64,000 nucleotides of DNA from NCBI RefSeq assembly GCF_001613345.1, contig NZ_BDCE01000023.1, positions 1-64,000 on the forward strand. The letters are read 5' to 3'. The notes below the pieces were generated by a model, which did not search any database, was not told the origin of the DNA, and saw only the letters and a list, made by a program, of their open reading frames with translations. This DNA comes from Nocardia uniformis NBRC 13702. GTDB lineage: Bacteria; Actinomycetota; Actinomycetes; Mycobacteriales; Mycobacteriaceae. The position numbers and the translations under genes are program-made. Below, in pieces: positions 36,288-45,414 of this stretch; position 1 is the stretch's first letter; every line of letters begins with the position of its first letter.

Positions 36288-39200
36288 TCAGACCTTGGTG
36301 ACCGAAACCCTTACGCCACCGACAATCTCATTGGCGTCCGCGCCCGCCGCACCGAATGTCAATGCGGTGGCGAGGATTTCACCGGCGATCAGATCGCGGT
36401 GCGTTTGCGCCCACGACAGCCGTTCGGCGGGCACCTCGAGGACCACAGCGATGCGGTCGGAGACGTCGAGTCCCTTGTTCTTTCGCGTTTCCTGCAGGTC
36501 GCGAATGAGGTCGCGCGCCCAGCCCTCGGCCTCCAGTTCCTCGGTGACCACCGAATTCAGCACCACCAGACCGGCATTGCCGGGCAGGGCGGCGGTGGAA
36601 TCGGGTTCGGCGGCGACCAGGCGCTGGGTATACTCCTCGGGCAGCAGGGTGATCCCCGCGGCGCTGACCACACCATCGGCCGATTCGGTCCACTCCCCCG
36701 CCTTGACCGCCTTGATGACCGTCTGCACCTCTTTGCCGATCCGCGGACCGGCGGCGCGGGCATTGACGGCCAGTTCGAACCGGCCGTGCGCGGCCACATC
36801 GGTGGTCAGGTCGACCTTCTTGACATTGACCTCGTCGGCGATGAGATCGGCGAAGGGGCGCAGGCGTTCCGCGTCGTCGGCGGCGACGGTCACCTCGGCC
36901 AGCGGCAGGCGCACCCGCAGGTTCTGGGCCTTGCGCAGACTCAGCACCGTGGAGCACACCGTGCGCACCTCATCCATGGCGGCGACGAGTTCCGGATCAT
37001 GCGGAAGACCGGCCGCTGTATTGTTTGGGCGCTCCGCAAGCTCCGCACCCGTCGGCCAGTCGGTCAGGTGCACCGAACGGCCACCGGTGAGGCCACGCCA
37101 GATCACCTCGGTGACCAGGGGCAGCAGCGGGGCGGCGAGCCGGGTGGTCACCTCCAGCACGGTGTGCAGGGTGTCGATGGCGTCGCGGTCCTCTTCCCAG
37201 AAGCGCGAACGCGACCGGCGCACATACCAATTGGTGAGCGCGTCGGCGAAGGCCCGCAATTCCTCACAGGCACCGGCGATATCGTTGACCTCGAGGGCCT
37301 CGGTCATGATGTCGCGGGTCTGCGCCAGCTTGGCCAGGATGTATCGGTCCAGGACATGCTGCGAATCCGTGCGCCAGGTACCGGGTTTCGAGGCGTAGAG
37401 CTGCAGGAAGGTCCACGCGTTCCACAGCGGGCGCAGCGCATGGCTGACACCTTCGCGGATACCGCGCTCGGTGACAATGAGGTTGCCGCCGCGCAGGATG
37501 GGCGAACTCATCAGGAACCAGCGCATGGCGTCGGAGCCGTCGCGGTCGAAGACCTCGTTGACATCCGGGTAGTTGCCCTTGGACTTGGACATCTTGAGGC
37601 CGTCTTCGCCGAGCACGATGCCGTGCGCCGCAACCGTTTTGAACGCCGGGCGATCGAAGAGTGCTGTGGCCAGCACATGCAGCGTGTAGAACCAGCCGCG
37701 GGTCTGGCCGTTGTACTCGACGATGAAGTCGCCCGGGTTGTGGCCGACCTGGCCGTTGCCGCCGTCGAACCAATCCTTGTTCTCGAACGGGTAGTGCACC
37801 TGCGCGAACGGCATGGAACCGGATTCGAACCAGCAGTCGAGGACCTCGGGGGTGCGCCGCATCATCGACTTCCCGGTCGGGTCATCGGGATTCGGGCGAA
37901 CGAGGTCGTCGATCATGGGTCGGTGCAGGTCGTCGGGGCGCACGCCGAAGTCGCGCTCCAGCTCGTCCAGGGAGCCGTACACGTCGATGCGCGGGTAGGC
38001 CGGATCGTCGGAGACCCACACCGGGATCGGCGAACCCCAGTAGCGGTTGCGGCTGATATTCCAGTCGCGCGCACCCTCGAGCCACTTGCCGAACTGGCCG
38101 TCGCGGATGTGCTCGGGCACCCAGGTGATCTGCTGGTTGAGCTCCACCATGCGATCGCGGAACTTGGTGACGGCCACGAACCAGGACGGCACCGCCATAT
38201 AGATGAGCGGCTGTCCGGAGCGCCAACTGTGCGGGTAGGAGTGCTCGATGGTTTCGTGCCGCAACAGTTTTCCGGCAGCCTTGAGGTCCTTGATGATGAC
38301 CGGGTTGGCATCGAAGACCATGAGGCCCTCGTACGGCGGCACCATCGAGGTGAACTTGCCGCCCGCGTCCAGGGGCTGCACCAGTTCGATGCCCGCCGCG
38401 GCGGCGACATCCATATCCTCTTCACCGAAGGCGGGCGCGAGATGCACGATGCCCGTACCGGAGTCGGTGGTCACGTAGTCGGCGTTCAGCACCCGGTGCG
38501 CGCTGGGATGGCCGACGAAGAAGTCGAACGGCGGCTGGTAGCGCAGATCGGTCAGCGCCGCACCCGCGTGCTCGGAGAGCACCTCGAAGCCGTCGGCCTC
38601 CTCGCCGAGTTCACGCAGGTAGTGCGAGACCCGTTCGGCGGCAAGCAGGTACCGCTTCCCGTCCTTGCCCTTGACGTGTACGTAGGTGACATCCGGGTGT
38701 ACGGCGATGGCGAGGTTCGACGGCAGTGTCCACGGTGTGGTGGTCCAGATCAGCGCATTCGCGCCATCCAGATCGCGCAGCGGATGGTCGGCCGGAACCT
38801 GGAGCACCATATCGACGGTGACCGCCGGGTCCTGGCGCATCTTGTACGCGTCGTCGAGCCGGGTCTCCTGATTCGACAACGGCGTCTGCTCGTACCAGCT
38901 GTAGGGCAGCACCCGGAAGCCCTGATAGATCAGACCCTTGTCGAACAACGCCTTGAAGGCCCACATGACCGACTCCATGAAGTCGAGATCGAGGGTCTTG
39001 TAGTCGTTGTCGAAGTCGACCCAACGGGCCTGACGGGTCACATAGTTACGCCACTCACCGGTGTAGCGAAGTACCGAAGACTTGCACGCGGCATTGAATT
39101 CCGCCAAGCCCATGGCATCGATCTGTGATTTGTCCGTGATACCGAGCTGCTTCTCCGCTTCGATTTCCGCGGGCAATCCGTGAGTATCCCAACCGAATCG

Positions 39201-39524
39201 TCGTTCGACCTTCTTCCCACGCATCGTTTGAAAGCGCGGGATCAAATCCTTGACGTAACCGGTGAGCAGATGACCGTAATGCGGCAAACCATTGGCGAAG
39301 GGGGGTCCGTCATAGAAGACGAATTCGTCTGCATCGGAACGGTTCTCGATGCTGGCGCGGAAGGTGTCGTCGGCGGCCCAGTAGTCCAGGACGCGTTGTT
39401 CCAGGTCAGGGAACGACAGCCCCACGGCGGGCCGTGAATTGGGCTCAGTGCTGGTTTGCCCCAACTCGACGCGGGGATACGCGTTTCGGGTGGCTGTGCT
39501 GTTTACAGGCGCCTCGTCCGCCAT
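36288..39524 (-). CDS. ileS: Isoleucine-tRNA ligase
   Basis: Charges tRNA-Ile with isoleucine. 1078 residues. The class I signature is PHYGHLLTG (HIGH-type, about 81-89) and the KMSKS loop begins at about residue 644 ([14 protein letters not shown]). The editing CP1 domain lies between, and an anticodon-binding domain fills the C-terminal third. The length and the ~35-residue N-terminal extension suit the long eukaryote-like IleRS type found in actinobacteria; this form is often linked to reduced mupirocin sensitivity (family knowledge). Controlled by the T-box leader directly upstream. Confidence 0.97.
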   Translation of the reverse strand: MADEAPVNSTATRNAYPRVELGQTSTEPNSRPAVGLSFPDLEQRVLDYWAADDTFRASIENRSDADEFVFYDGPPFANGLPHYGHLLTGYVKDLIPRFQTMRGKKVERRFGWDTHGLPAEIEAEKQLGITDKSQIDAMGLAEFNAACKSSVLRYTGEWRNYVTRQARWVDFDNDYKTLDLDFMESVMWAFKALFDKGLIYQGFRVLPYSWYEQTPLSNQETRLDDAYKMRQDPAVTVDMVLQVPADHPLRDLDGANALIWTTTPWTLPSNLAIAVHPDVTYVHVKGKDGKRYLLAAERVSHYLRELGEEADGFEVLSEHAGAALTDLRYQPPFDFFVGHPSAHRVLNADYVTTDSGTGIVHLAPAFGEEDMDVAAAAGIELVQPLDAGGKFTSMVPPYEGLMVFDANPVIIKDLKAAGKLLRHETIEHSYPHSWRSGQPLIYMAVPSWFVAVTKFRDRMVELNQQITWVPEHIRDGQFGKWLEGARDWNISRNRYWGSPIPVWVSDDPAYPRIDVYGSLDELERDFGVRPDDLHRPMIDDLVRPNPDDPTGKSMMRRTPEVLDCWFESGSMPFAQVHYPFENKDWFDGGNGQVGHNPGDFIVEYNGQTRGWFYTLHVLATALFDRPAFKTVAAHGIVLGEDGLKMSKSKGNYPDVNEVFDRDGSDAMRWFLMSSPILRGGNLIVTERGIREGVSHALRPLWNAWTFLQLYASKPGTWRTDSQHVLDRYILAKLAQTRDIMTEALEVNDIAGACEELRAFADALTNWYVRRSRSRFWEEDRDAIDTLHTVLEVTTRLAAPLLPLVTEVIWRGLTGGRSVHLTDWPTGAELAERPNNTAAGLPHDPELVAAMDEVRTVCSTVLSLRKAQNLRVRLPLAEVTVAADDAERLRPFADLIADEVNVKKVDLTTDVAAHGRFELAVNARAAGPRIGKEVQTVIKAVKAGEWTESADGVVSAAGITLLPEEYTQRLVAAEPDSTAALPGNAGLVVLNSVVTEELEAEGWARDLIRDLQETRKNKGLDVSDRIAVVLEVPAERLSWAQTHRDLIAGEILATALTFGAAGADANEIVGGVRVSVTKV

Positions 39525-39777
39525 CGCGGGCTCCGTCTCCTCGTGCCATCACATGTGGGCACGGGGACGACCCGAGCGCGTCTTGCGCTCGCACCGCGGT
39601 ACCACCCCGCTTGTCCGGCCACTCCCCCCTGGTATCGGGGAGGACAGAACCTCTCATAGTGAGCTGTGACGGGCTCACCCGTTCGGTTCTACTGAGCCGC
39701 GGGCGAACCCGCTGCCGTTCTTCCGAAGACTCCCCGGTGATTGCCGGATCAACGCCGTACTGATGTTTCAAGTCTAG
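39525..39777 (-). promoter_or_regulatory. T-box riboswitch leader of ileS
   Basis: On the minus strand the leader carries the T-box sequence GGGTGGTACCGCGG (39594-39607), which pairs with the uncharged tRNA acceptor end. A short Stem I contains CCGGCAATCACCGGGGAG, where ATC (39739-39741) is in the place of an isoleucine specifier codon. No intrinsic terminator separates the T-box from the start; instead the candidate ribosome sites GAGGAG (39537-39542) and GGAG (39531-39534) follow it. This is the arrangement of the translational T-boxes of actinobacterial ileS (known from M. tuberculosis and N. farcinica), in which uncharged tRNA-Ile frees the ribosome site. Confidence 0.92.
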
Positions 39778-39780
39778 CGA

Positions 39781-39815
39781 GCGCGGTCCAGGGGTTATTC
39801 CTGGGACCCACGCTC
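39781..39815 (-). terminator. Hairpin after the small membrane gene
   Basis: GGTCCAGG (39785-39792) faces CCTGGGACC across a short AT-containing loop (GGTTATT), flanked by GCGC/CGCTC outer pairing. It lies just past the stop at 39836 and before the ileS leader, so ileS probably has its own promoter. Confidence 0.55.
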
Positions 39816-39835
39816 GAGATCACCGCCACGCGTCG

Positions 39836-40039
39836 CTAGTGCTTCGCGTGCTTCCCCCCGGGCCGCGACTGCGCATCCTCGGTGTCCTGGCGCATGGCCA
39901 GCGCGCTTGCCAGCAACAGGACCGCGCCGAGTACGCAGACGATAATGCAGGCCCACGCCCAGATCACCGAACCGGTGGTCAGGGCGGCAACCAAGAGGCC
40001 GAAGCCCACCGCCGCGAGGCCGAGCGTCACAACGAGCAC
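39836..40039 (-). CDS. Small two-helix membrane protein
   Basis: 67 residues: helix 1 MLVVTLGLAAVGFGLLVAALTTG, helix 2 VIWAWACIIVCVLGAVLLLASALA, and a basic/His tail RPGGKHAKH. It sits between wag31 and ileS, where M. tuberculosis has the small membrane protein Rv2144c after wag31; equivalence is by position only. Function unknown. Confidence 0.65.
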   Translation of the reverse strand: MLVVTLGLAAVGFGLLVAALTTGSVIWAWACIIVCVLGAVLLLASALAMRQDTEDAQSRPGGKHAKH

Positions 40040-40138
40040 GGGTAACCCCTCGTACTGTGTCGATGGCGTCCGAACCGGTGGTGGCGCTGCACTGTCTTTC
40101 TACCCAGCGCAGCGCCCGGGAGCGCCGTCAGGGCGGCT

Positions 40139-40960
40139 TTACTTGCCACCCTTGAGAAGTGCGCCGTTCCCGGACGGGCCCTCGCCGAATTCGCCACCGT
40201 CGACCGGCACCGCGGAACCGCGGTTCTCCAGCTCCTCGAGCTGCGATTCCAGGTAGGACTTCAGCCGCACGCGGTACTCCCGCTCGAAGGTCTTGAGCTG
40301 CTCGATCCGGCTCTCCAGCACGCTGCGCTGCTGGGTGATGGTGGCCATTATCTCGGTGTGCTTGCGCTCGGCATCGGCCTGCAGGGTGTCGGCCTTCTCC
40401 TTGGCCTGGCGCAGCTGGTTATCCGACCGGGTCTGCGCGTCCGACAGCATGGCCTCGGCCTTCTGCCGGGCATCGGAGATCATGGCCTCGGAGCGGGTAC
40501 GCGCGTCGCTGACCAGACGCTCGGAGTTGGCCCTGGCATTGGCCAGCAACTGCTCGGCCTCGGTCTTGGCGTCGGAGGTGAGGCGGTCGGCCATCTCCTG
40601 TGCGAGCGAAAGCACCTTGGCGGCCTGCAGATTCGCATCCGCGGACGGGGCGTCCTTCTGGGCCACGGGTGCGGCGACCGGCATCGGGGCCGGCTGCGGC
40701 ACAGGCTGGGGTTTGGGCGGCTCCGGCGGCGGAGCCTGCTTCACGGCCTGGACCGGACCGCGATTCTTCTTGGCATCAGCGAGTTCCGCGTCGAGTTCGG
40801 CGACCCGCTGGCGCAGATCGGCGTTCTCTTCGATGAGACGTGAGAGCTCCTGCTCGACCAGGTCGAGGAAGGCGTCGACTTCATCCTCGTTGTAGCCGCG
40901 CTTCCCGATCGGTGGTTTGCTGAACGCGACGTTGTGCACATCGGCTGGGGTCAGCGGCAT
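40139..40960 (-). CDS. wag31: DivIVA/Wag31 cell-pole growth protein
   Basis: A 273-residue coiled-coil protein that localises to negatively curved membrane at poles and septum and recruits the elongation machinery. The N-terminal DivIVA lipid-binding domain ([32 protein letters not shown], about 8-40) is followed by a short coiled coil, a Pro/Gln-rich linker (about 75-105, [16 protein letters not shown]) and a long coiled coil from about 110 to 250. Essential in relatives and a target of PknA/B phosphorylation in mycobacteria. It is downstream of yggT and sepF, as in other actinobacterial dcw regions. Confidence 0.96.
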   Translation of the reverse strand: MPLTPADVHNVAFSKPPIGKRGYNEDEVDAFLDLVEQELSRLIEENADLRQRVAELDAELADAKKNRGPVQAVKQAPPPEPPKPQPVPQPAPMPVAAPVAQKDAPSADANLQAAKVLSLAQEMADRLTSDAKTEAEQLLANARANSERLVSDARTRSEAMISDARQKAEAMLSDAQTRSDNQLRQAKEKADTLQADAERKHTEIMATITQQRSVLESRIEQLKTFEREYRVRLKSYLESQLEELENRGSAVPVDGGEFGEGPSGNGALLKGGK

Positions 40961-41043
40961 GGACGGATCCCTTCACGCTTCGTACGGAGATCTAGCACTA
41001 GATCAGACAAGCTTTCTTCTCGGCCCATTCTGTCACATCTCAG

Positions 41044-41334
41044 CTACGCGGTGCCTTGGCTGCCCGCGTAAGACATCAAGATGAAGACGATGAAAAGCAG
41101 GACCATAATCGACAGATCGAGGCGAATTCCCCCAAGATTCACTGGGGGTATCAAACGCCTCAGCAGTTTCACCGGAGGATCCGTGATCGTGAAGATCACC
41201 TCCAGGATGATGACGACGAAGCCCGTAGGCTTCCAGTCCCGCGCGAACGCGCGAATGAACTCGACGATCACTCTGCTGATCAGCAGCAACCAGAAGAGGA
41301 ACAGAAGCAGGTACAACACCTGGAACAGGGCCAC
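41044..41334 (-). CDS. yggT: YggT family membrane protein
   Basis: 96 residues: helix 1 FQVLYLLLFLFWLLLISRVIVEF, the YggT hallmark VIFTITDPPVKLLRRLIPPVNLGGIRLDLS, then a second hydrophobic segment IMVLLFIVFILMSYAG. The family is linked to cell division and osmotic tolerance by genomic context; biochemical role unknown. Located between sepF and wag31. Confidence 0.9.
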   Translation of the reverse strand: MALFQVLYLLLFLFWLLLISRVIVEFIRAFARDWKPTGFVVIILEVIFTITDPPVKLLRRLIPPVNLGGIRLDLSIMVLLFIVFILMSYAGSQGTA

Positions 41335-41474
41335 CCGTTCACTCTGCCTGAAAATTGGTGTCCTGCAAAATGTGCGCGCCGATCAGAACGACCGGCCTTC
41401 CACCCGCTGGCAGTTGACCGAGCCAACACATGACGAAGGGTGCGGCATCATAGCCGCACCCTTATGAGAGCGCT

Positions 41475-42278
41475 CTATTTTTGGTTGTAGAAACCGGTTT
41501 CGGCGATGCGCCGACGCTCTTCCGCCGATACGTCGACGTCGGCCGGTGAGAGCAGGAACACCTTGGTGGCCACCTTGTCGAACGACCCACGCAGCGCGAA
41601 CGCCAGACCGGCCGCGAAGTCGACCAGCCGACGGGCGTCGGAATTGCTCATTTCAACCAGGTCCATGATCACCGGAGTGCCGTCGCGAAAACGCTCACCG
41701 ATAATCGCGGCCTCGGCGTAGGTGCTGGGTCGCAGCGTCGTGATCTTGGACATGGGGCCGCCCTCCTCGAAGAGCCCGGACCGGCGAGGGGCCGGCGGCT
41801 CGATCCGGCGCTCCTCCATCCGCTGCAGCTCCTCCATGCGCCGCTCGGCTTCCGGATCCACCGCCAGCGCACCACGGGTCGTGCCGCGCACCATCGCGGC
41901 GCCGCCACCCATACCGCCACCCATGCTGCGGGTGCGGCTGGACGGGGCGGTATCTATCCGGGTCGGACGACGCGGTGCCTCGTACCGATCCTCTTCGTAG
42001 GCATCGGCGTAATCATCACGACGCGCCACGCTGTACCCCGGTTGGTACGGGGCCTTGTACGCGGGCTCCGGCGCGTAGCCGGGCTCGTCGTCGTAGCGCT
42101 CATCGGCGTACCGATCGTATTCGCGCTCATATTCACGCGGACGGGGCCGGCGAGAGCCGCGTTCGTCGACAGCACCCCGGAGTTGCCCGCCCACCCCGCG
42201 GTCGTCGACGTAATCGTCTTCGTAATCCTCGAGCGGAACCATGCCGAAGTACGCCTTGAACTTGTGCAGCGTGCTCAT
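41475..42278 (-). CDS. sepF: Cell division protein SepF
   Basis: Membrane anchor and bundler of FtsZ. 267 residues. The short N-terminal amphipathic helix ([15 protein letters not shown]) binds membrane; a long, acidic/aromatic disordered linker (about 16-165, rich in Asp, Tyr, Arg) follows; and the conserved SepF core occupies about 172-260 ([61 protein letters not shown]). In actinobacteria lacking FtsA and ZipA, SepF is the main FtsZ tether. Confidence 0.96.
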   Translation of the reverse strand: MSTLHKFKAYFGMVPLEDYEDDYVDDRGVGGQLRGAVDERGSRRPRPREYEREYDRYADERYDDEPGYAPEPAYKAPYQPGYSVARRDDYADAYEEDRYEAPRRPTRIDTAPSSRTRSMGGGMGGGAAMVRGTTRGALAVDPEAERRMEELQRMEERRIEPPAPRRSGLFEEGGPMSKITTLRPSTYAEAAIIGERFRDGTPVIMDLVEMSNSDARRLVDFAAGLAFALRGSFDKVATKVFLLSPADVDVSAEERRRIAETGFYNQK

Positions 42279-42466
42279 GCTTCCACCTCGCTAGCGCTCG
42301 GTTCCAGCACGAGCACGCTCGTGGCTGCGTTATCGACTCGCTCGCTACGCTCGCTCATACTGGTCGACCTTCCTTCGGCCCCGGTTGGCCTGGGGTGTTG
42401 AAGTCCTGCTCAGTCCTCGTCCGTCACCCAGCATATGTTTCAAATGTGACTGATGAGGTTTGTTTG

Positions 42467-43243
42467 CTAGGCCGAGGTTATCGGTCGTTCGCCCATCAAC
42501 GCGGTTCCGACACGCACACATGTCGATCCGTGGCGAACGGCGGCCTCCAAATCGCTTGACATGCCCGCGGACAGCTCGCTGGCCTGGGGATGTGCCGTTA
42601 AAAGACGCGTATGTAGTTGGGCGAGTCGGGCGAACTCGCGGTCCGGGTCGGCACCCAGCGGAGGAATCGCCATCAGGCCCCCTAGCTGCAACGATGCCGA
42701 AGATTCGACGTAATCGGCGAGGGCCGGAAGATCGTCTGAGACGACCCCGCCGCGGGTGGTGTCTCCGTCGAGGCTGACTTGCAGTAGGACGCGCATGGGA
42801 GTGGTCCGCTCCTCCGCCTCGAGCGCCGCGCCGACGGCGGCGTCAAGGGCACCTGCCAAGCGGTCGCTATCGACCGAATTGACCGTATTTGCCCAGCGTG
42901 CAACATGTTTCACCTTATTGCGCTGCAGGCGGCCGATGAATTCCCAGCACACATGGGACAGGTGTCCCAATTGCGCCACTTTCGCGGTGGCCTCCTGCTC
43001 GCGCGATTCGCCGAATTCACGACAGCCGAGTCCATAGAGGATTTCGATATCCGAGGCCGGGTGGAATTTCGTTACCGGAAGTAATCGTACCGAGCCGACT
43101 TCCCGCCCAACCGCCCGGCATGCTGCGTCGATGCGTGCGGTGAGGCTGGCGAGATTGGTCGAGAGCTCGGCGGTGCGCGCGGTGACGTGCGTCTCGTCGG
43201 TGGTTTCGGAACCCCTTGCCGCGGTGGGTGATTCGGCGGTCAT
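42467..43243 (-). CDS. YggS family PLP-binding protein (PLP homeostasis)
   Basis: 258 residues, single-domain alanine-racemase-like barrel that binds pyridoxal phosphate and balances vitamin B6 and amino-acid pools. PLP lysine Lys59 in LLPVTKFHPASDI; FGESREQEATAKV, WEFIGRLQRNKVK and the phosphate site MSSDLEAAVRHGSTCVRVGTALMG at the end. The start ATG 43243 overlaps the pgeF stop (ATGA), so the two are translationally coupled. The ~25 residues before the conserved core are not conserved. Confidence 0.94.
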   Translation of the reverse strand: MTAESPTAARGSETTDETHVTARTAELSTNLASLTARIDAACRAVGREVGSVRLLPVTKFHPASDIEILYGLGCREFGESREQEATAKVAQLGHLSHVCWEFIGRLQRNKVKHVARWANTVNSVDSDRLAGALDAAVGAALEAEERTTPMRVLLQVSLDGDTTRGGVVSDDLPALADYVESSASLQLGGLMAIPPLGADPDREFARLAQLHTRLLTAHPQASELSAGMSSDLEAAVRHGSTCVRVGTALMGERPITSA

Positions 43244-43980
43244 GCGCTCTCCCCCTCCGATGACATCCAAATCACACCGGCAATTCGACCGGTCGGCGCG
43301 CCGCGGCGGTGCGAGAAGAGGGTTTTGTCCTCGATGGTGCAGCGCGGGTCCACGGCGACGGCGCCGACACCCGCGGCCTCCAGCTGCCGACGGATACCCG
43401 CGCGCAGATCCAGGCCGGGAGTTTTGCGCACGGTGGTGGTGGCGCTGCCCGGCAGATGCCGCTCCACATCGGCGCGCATGGCGGCGGGCACCTCGTACTG
43501 GCGGCCACTGGCGGCCGGGCCGAGGAAGGCGCCGATGCGCTCCGGCTTCGCGCCGAGGGAGATCATGACGTCGAGGACGCGCGGCACAATCCCGATCCGC
43601 GCGCCGATCCGGCCGGCGTGCACGGCCGCGATCACCCCGGCCTCGTCATCGGAGAGCAGGATGGGCACGCAGTCGGCGCTGAGTACCACCAGGGCCAGAT
43701 CGGGCTGGGTCGTCACGATCGCATCGGTCGTGGGAACCGGCTCGGTGCGCGGACCATCCACGATCTCCACCGTGCGGCCGTGGATCTGTTCCATCCAGAT
43801 GAGCCGCTCCGGCGGCAGCCCGATGCTCTCGGCCAGACGCAAGCGATTGCGGCGCACGGCCTCCGGATCGTCCCCCACGTGATCCCCGAGATTGAACGAT
43901 TCGTAGGGGGCTTTCGAGAACCCGCCCGCCCGTGTGGTTGTCACTCGCCGAGTACGCAGCACCGATCCAGCAGCAGTCAT
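43240..43980 (-). CDS. pgeF: PgeF/YfiH family (peptidoglycan editing factor, multicopper-like laccase domain)
   Basis: 246 residues of the YfiH/DUF152 family. Conserved pieces are present: NLGDHVGDDPEAVRRNRLRL, WMEQIHGRTV, the metal-site LSADCVPILL with Cys, and AAVHAGRIGAR with His. YfiH proteins act on nucleosides (adenosine deaminase/phosphorylase activity in some) and in E. coli PgeF corrects mis-incorporated residues in UDP-MurNAc peptides, which fits its dcw neighbourhood. It is usually directly after ftsZ; here a secreted gene and repeats separate them. ATG 43980 is preferred over 44019 because it matches the family N-terminus. Confidence 0.93.
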   Translation of the reverse strand: MTAAGSVLRTRRVTTTRAGGFSKAPYESFNLGDHVGDDPEAVRRNRLRLAESIGLPPERLIWMEQIHGRTVEIVDGPRTEPVPTTDAIVTTQPDLALVVLSADCVPILLSDDEAGVIAAVHAGRIGARIGIVPRVLDVMISLGAKPERIGAFLGPAASGRQYEVPAAMRADVERHLPGSATTTVRKTPGLDLRAGIRRQLEAAGVGAVAVDPRCTIEDKTLFSHRRGAPTGRIAGVIWMSSEGESA

Positions 43981-44113
43981 ACCCCCGAGGGTAGTAGCCA
44001 CCACCGGGCAACCCGGCACCGAAGGCTGGTGCGAGATCCGTCAGGTGACGAACGGCTCAGGCGGTGAAGTCGGCACCGACAGTGAGCCAGACGGCGCGAT
44101 CCGACATCCGACA

Positions 44114-44246
44114 TACTCCGTCATCCGGCACACTCCGTCATCCGGGCTGCGGCATCCGATCGCCGCCGCCGCCGCGATGCCGCCCGAAGCGGTCGAGGGC
44201 GCGGCATGCTCCGTCATCCCGGCACGCTCCGTCATCCCGGCACGTT
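44114..44246. repeat. Cluster of partial tandem copies of the palindromic repeat arm
   Basis: CTCCGTCATCC(C)GGCAC-like units recur at about 44115, 44133, 44208 and 44227, the last being the left arm of the full element. They look like slipped duplications of the repeat end. The gap 43981-44513 carries no convincing gene. Confidence 0.6.
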
Positions 44247-44308
44247 TTTGGCCGGGATCCACCACTGCCAGGGGTGTGGATTCCGGCCAAACGCACGCCG
44301 GAATGACG
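44230..44308. repeat. Palindromic intergenic repeat, long composite copy
   Basis: Two ~33-bp imperfect inverted arms: 44230-44262 (CGTCATCCCGGCACG... ending GATCCAC) and 44276-44308 (GTGGATTCCGGCC... ending GGAATGACG), with 13 bp between. Each arm is itself a small hairpin (CCGGC...GCCGG). It lies at the 3' side of the CBM-like gene. Confidence 0.8.
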
Positions 44309-44513
44309 AGATGTGTGTTGGGCGACGAACGGCTCCCCACCGCCGAACAGGCGCGCGCCGGAATGGAACTCGACGACGGCCGTGGGCATCGAACATGTCC
44401 ACGCCGCCAAGGACTGGGATTCGAGCTCATTCCGCTGTCGAGACGCCGCCGAGGTCGAGACGCTCGGCGCGGGCGGGTGCGCAGACCGTCGCGGCGAACG
44501 GAGCTCCGGCGGC

Positions 44514-45083
44514 TCAGCCGGCCGAGCCCGAGGAACCGCTGGCCGAACCGGAGGAACCCGACGAGCTGCCCGCCGAACCGGTGCCGCCGCCGGTATTGCC
44601 GGTGGCGACGACGCTGAAGTCGCCGCACCAGCCGCCGGGGGTGGAGGTGGCCTGGCAGGCGAGGTACACGGTGTCGCCGGTGGCGGTGAAGGTCTGGGTG
44701 ACCGTGGTGGGGGCGGGATCGGTCACGGTGCGACTGAGGTAGGCGACGCTGGTGACCGAATCGAGGGCCAGGGCGAGCACACCGCCGCCGGGGGCCGCGC
44801 CGACGCGCATGGAGACGGTGTACTCCGAGCCCTTGGTGACCGGGACATCCTGTCCGACATAGCCGTTGTCGTGCACGACGGCATTGCCGCCATTGACATC
44901 GGCATTGTGCAGGTGCGCCTCCCAGCCCCGGACACCCTCGGCGAAGGTGGGGTTGGCGACCAGATTCTCGGCGGCGACGAGCTGTACGCCGCCGGTGGCG
45001 TGCGCGATCCCAGCCGCACCGAGGCACCCGGTCGCCGCAATCGCGATTACGCAGCGGGTGGTGCGTCGCAACGTGCTGGTCAT
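44514..45083 (-). CDS. Secreted protein with carbohydrate-binding-like (CBM4/9-type) domain
   Basis: 189 residues starting at ATG 45083. Signal peptide TTRCVIAIAATGCLGAAGIAHA (cleavage about residue 29). A beta-sandwich domain opens ENLVANPTFAEGVRGWEAH and continues with YVGQDVPVTKGSEYTVSMRVGA and TVTQTFTATGDTVYLACQATS, the pattern of CBM4/9/22-like domains that bind glycans. A Gly/Ser tail (GSSSGSSGSASGSSGSAG) ends the protein; there is no enzyme domain. It interrupts the usual ftsZ-pgeF junction and is flanked by palindromic repeats. Function unknown. Confidence 0.72.
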   Translation of the reverse strand: MTSTLRRTTRCVIAIAATGCLGAAGIAHATGGVQLVAAENLVANPTFAEGVRGWEAHLHNADVNGGNAVVHDNGYVGQDVPVTKGSEYTVSMRVGAAPGGGVLALALDSVTSVAYLSRTVTDPAPTTVTQTFTATGDTVYLACQATSTPGGWCGDFSVVATGNTGGGTGSAGSSSGSSGSASGSSGSAG

Positions 45084-45220
45084 GTAGTCCTCCTGATCGC
45101 GGCCACAGGGCCCATGAAGATTCCCGTTATCTTCGGGCAACCTAACGACCGGCCACGCTAGCAGGTGGGCGGACGAGGGCTCCGCCACCCTGGCGCGGCC
45201 GGACGCTCGTCGACTCGGGG

Positions 45221-45253
45221 CGTGGGTTCGGGCCGAAAGCACGCCGGAATGAC
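45221..45253. repeat. Palindromic intergenic repeat, half copy
   Basis: GTGGGTTCGGGCCGAAAGCA followed by CGCCGGAATGACG matches the right arm of the composite element at 44276-44308. It lies between ftsZ (stop 45415) and the CBM-like gene (start 45083), so this gene has a repeat on each side. Nothing else is recognised in 45084-45360. Confidence 0.7.
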
Positions 45254-45360
45254 GGAGATGAGTGACGGCCCCCGCGGGCGACTGCCCGCTGGACGGCGGC
45301 GGCAGGCCGCAGCTCGCGGTGCCGCCACGACGGCGCACCGTCCTGGTGCCCTCACGACAG

Positions 45361-45393
45361 CGCACCGGCCTCCGTAAGTCGGAGGCCGGTGCG
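45361..45393 (-). terminator. Terminator of ftsZ
   Basis: CGCACCGGCCTCC pairs perfectly with GGAGGCCGGTGCG across a 7-nt loop, 22 bp past the minus-strand ftsZ stop. Confidence 0.85.
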
Positions 45394-45414
45394 GCGGTGT
45401 TGATTCAGTTCAGG

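Noticed and set aside
44090..44310. Possible CRISPR array because of recurring CGTCATCC units
   Set aside because: Spacing is irregular, units are imperfect and palindromic, there are no unique equal-length spacers, and no cas genes are nearby.
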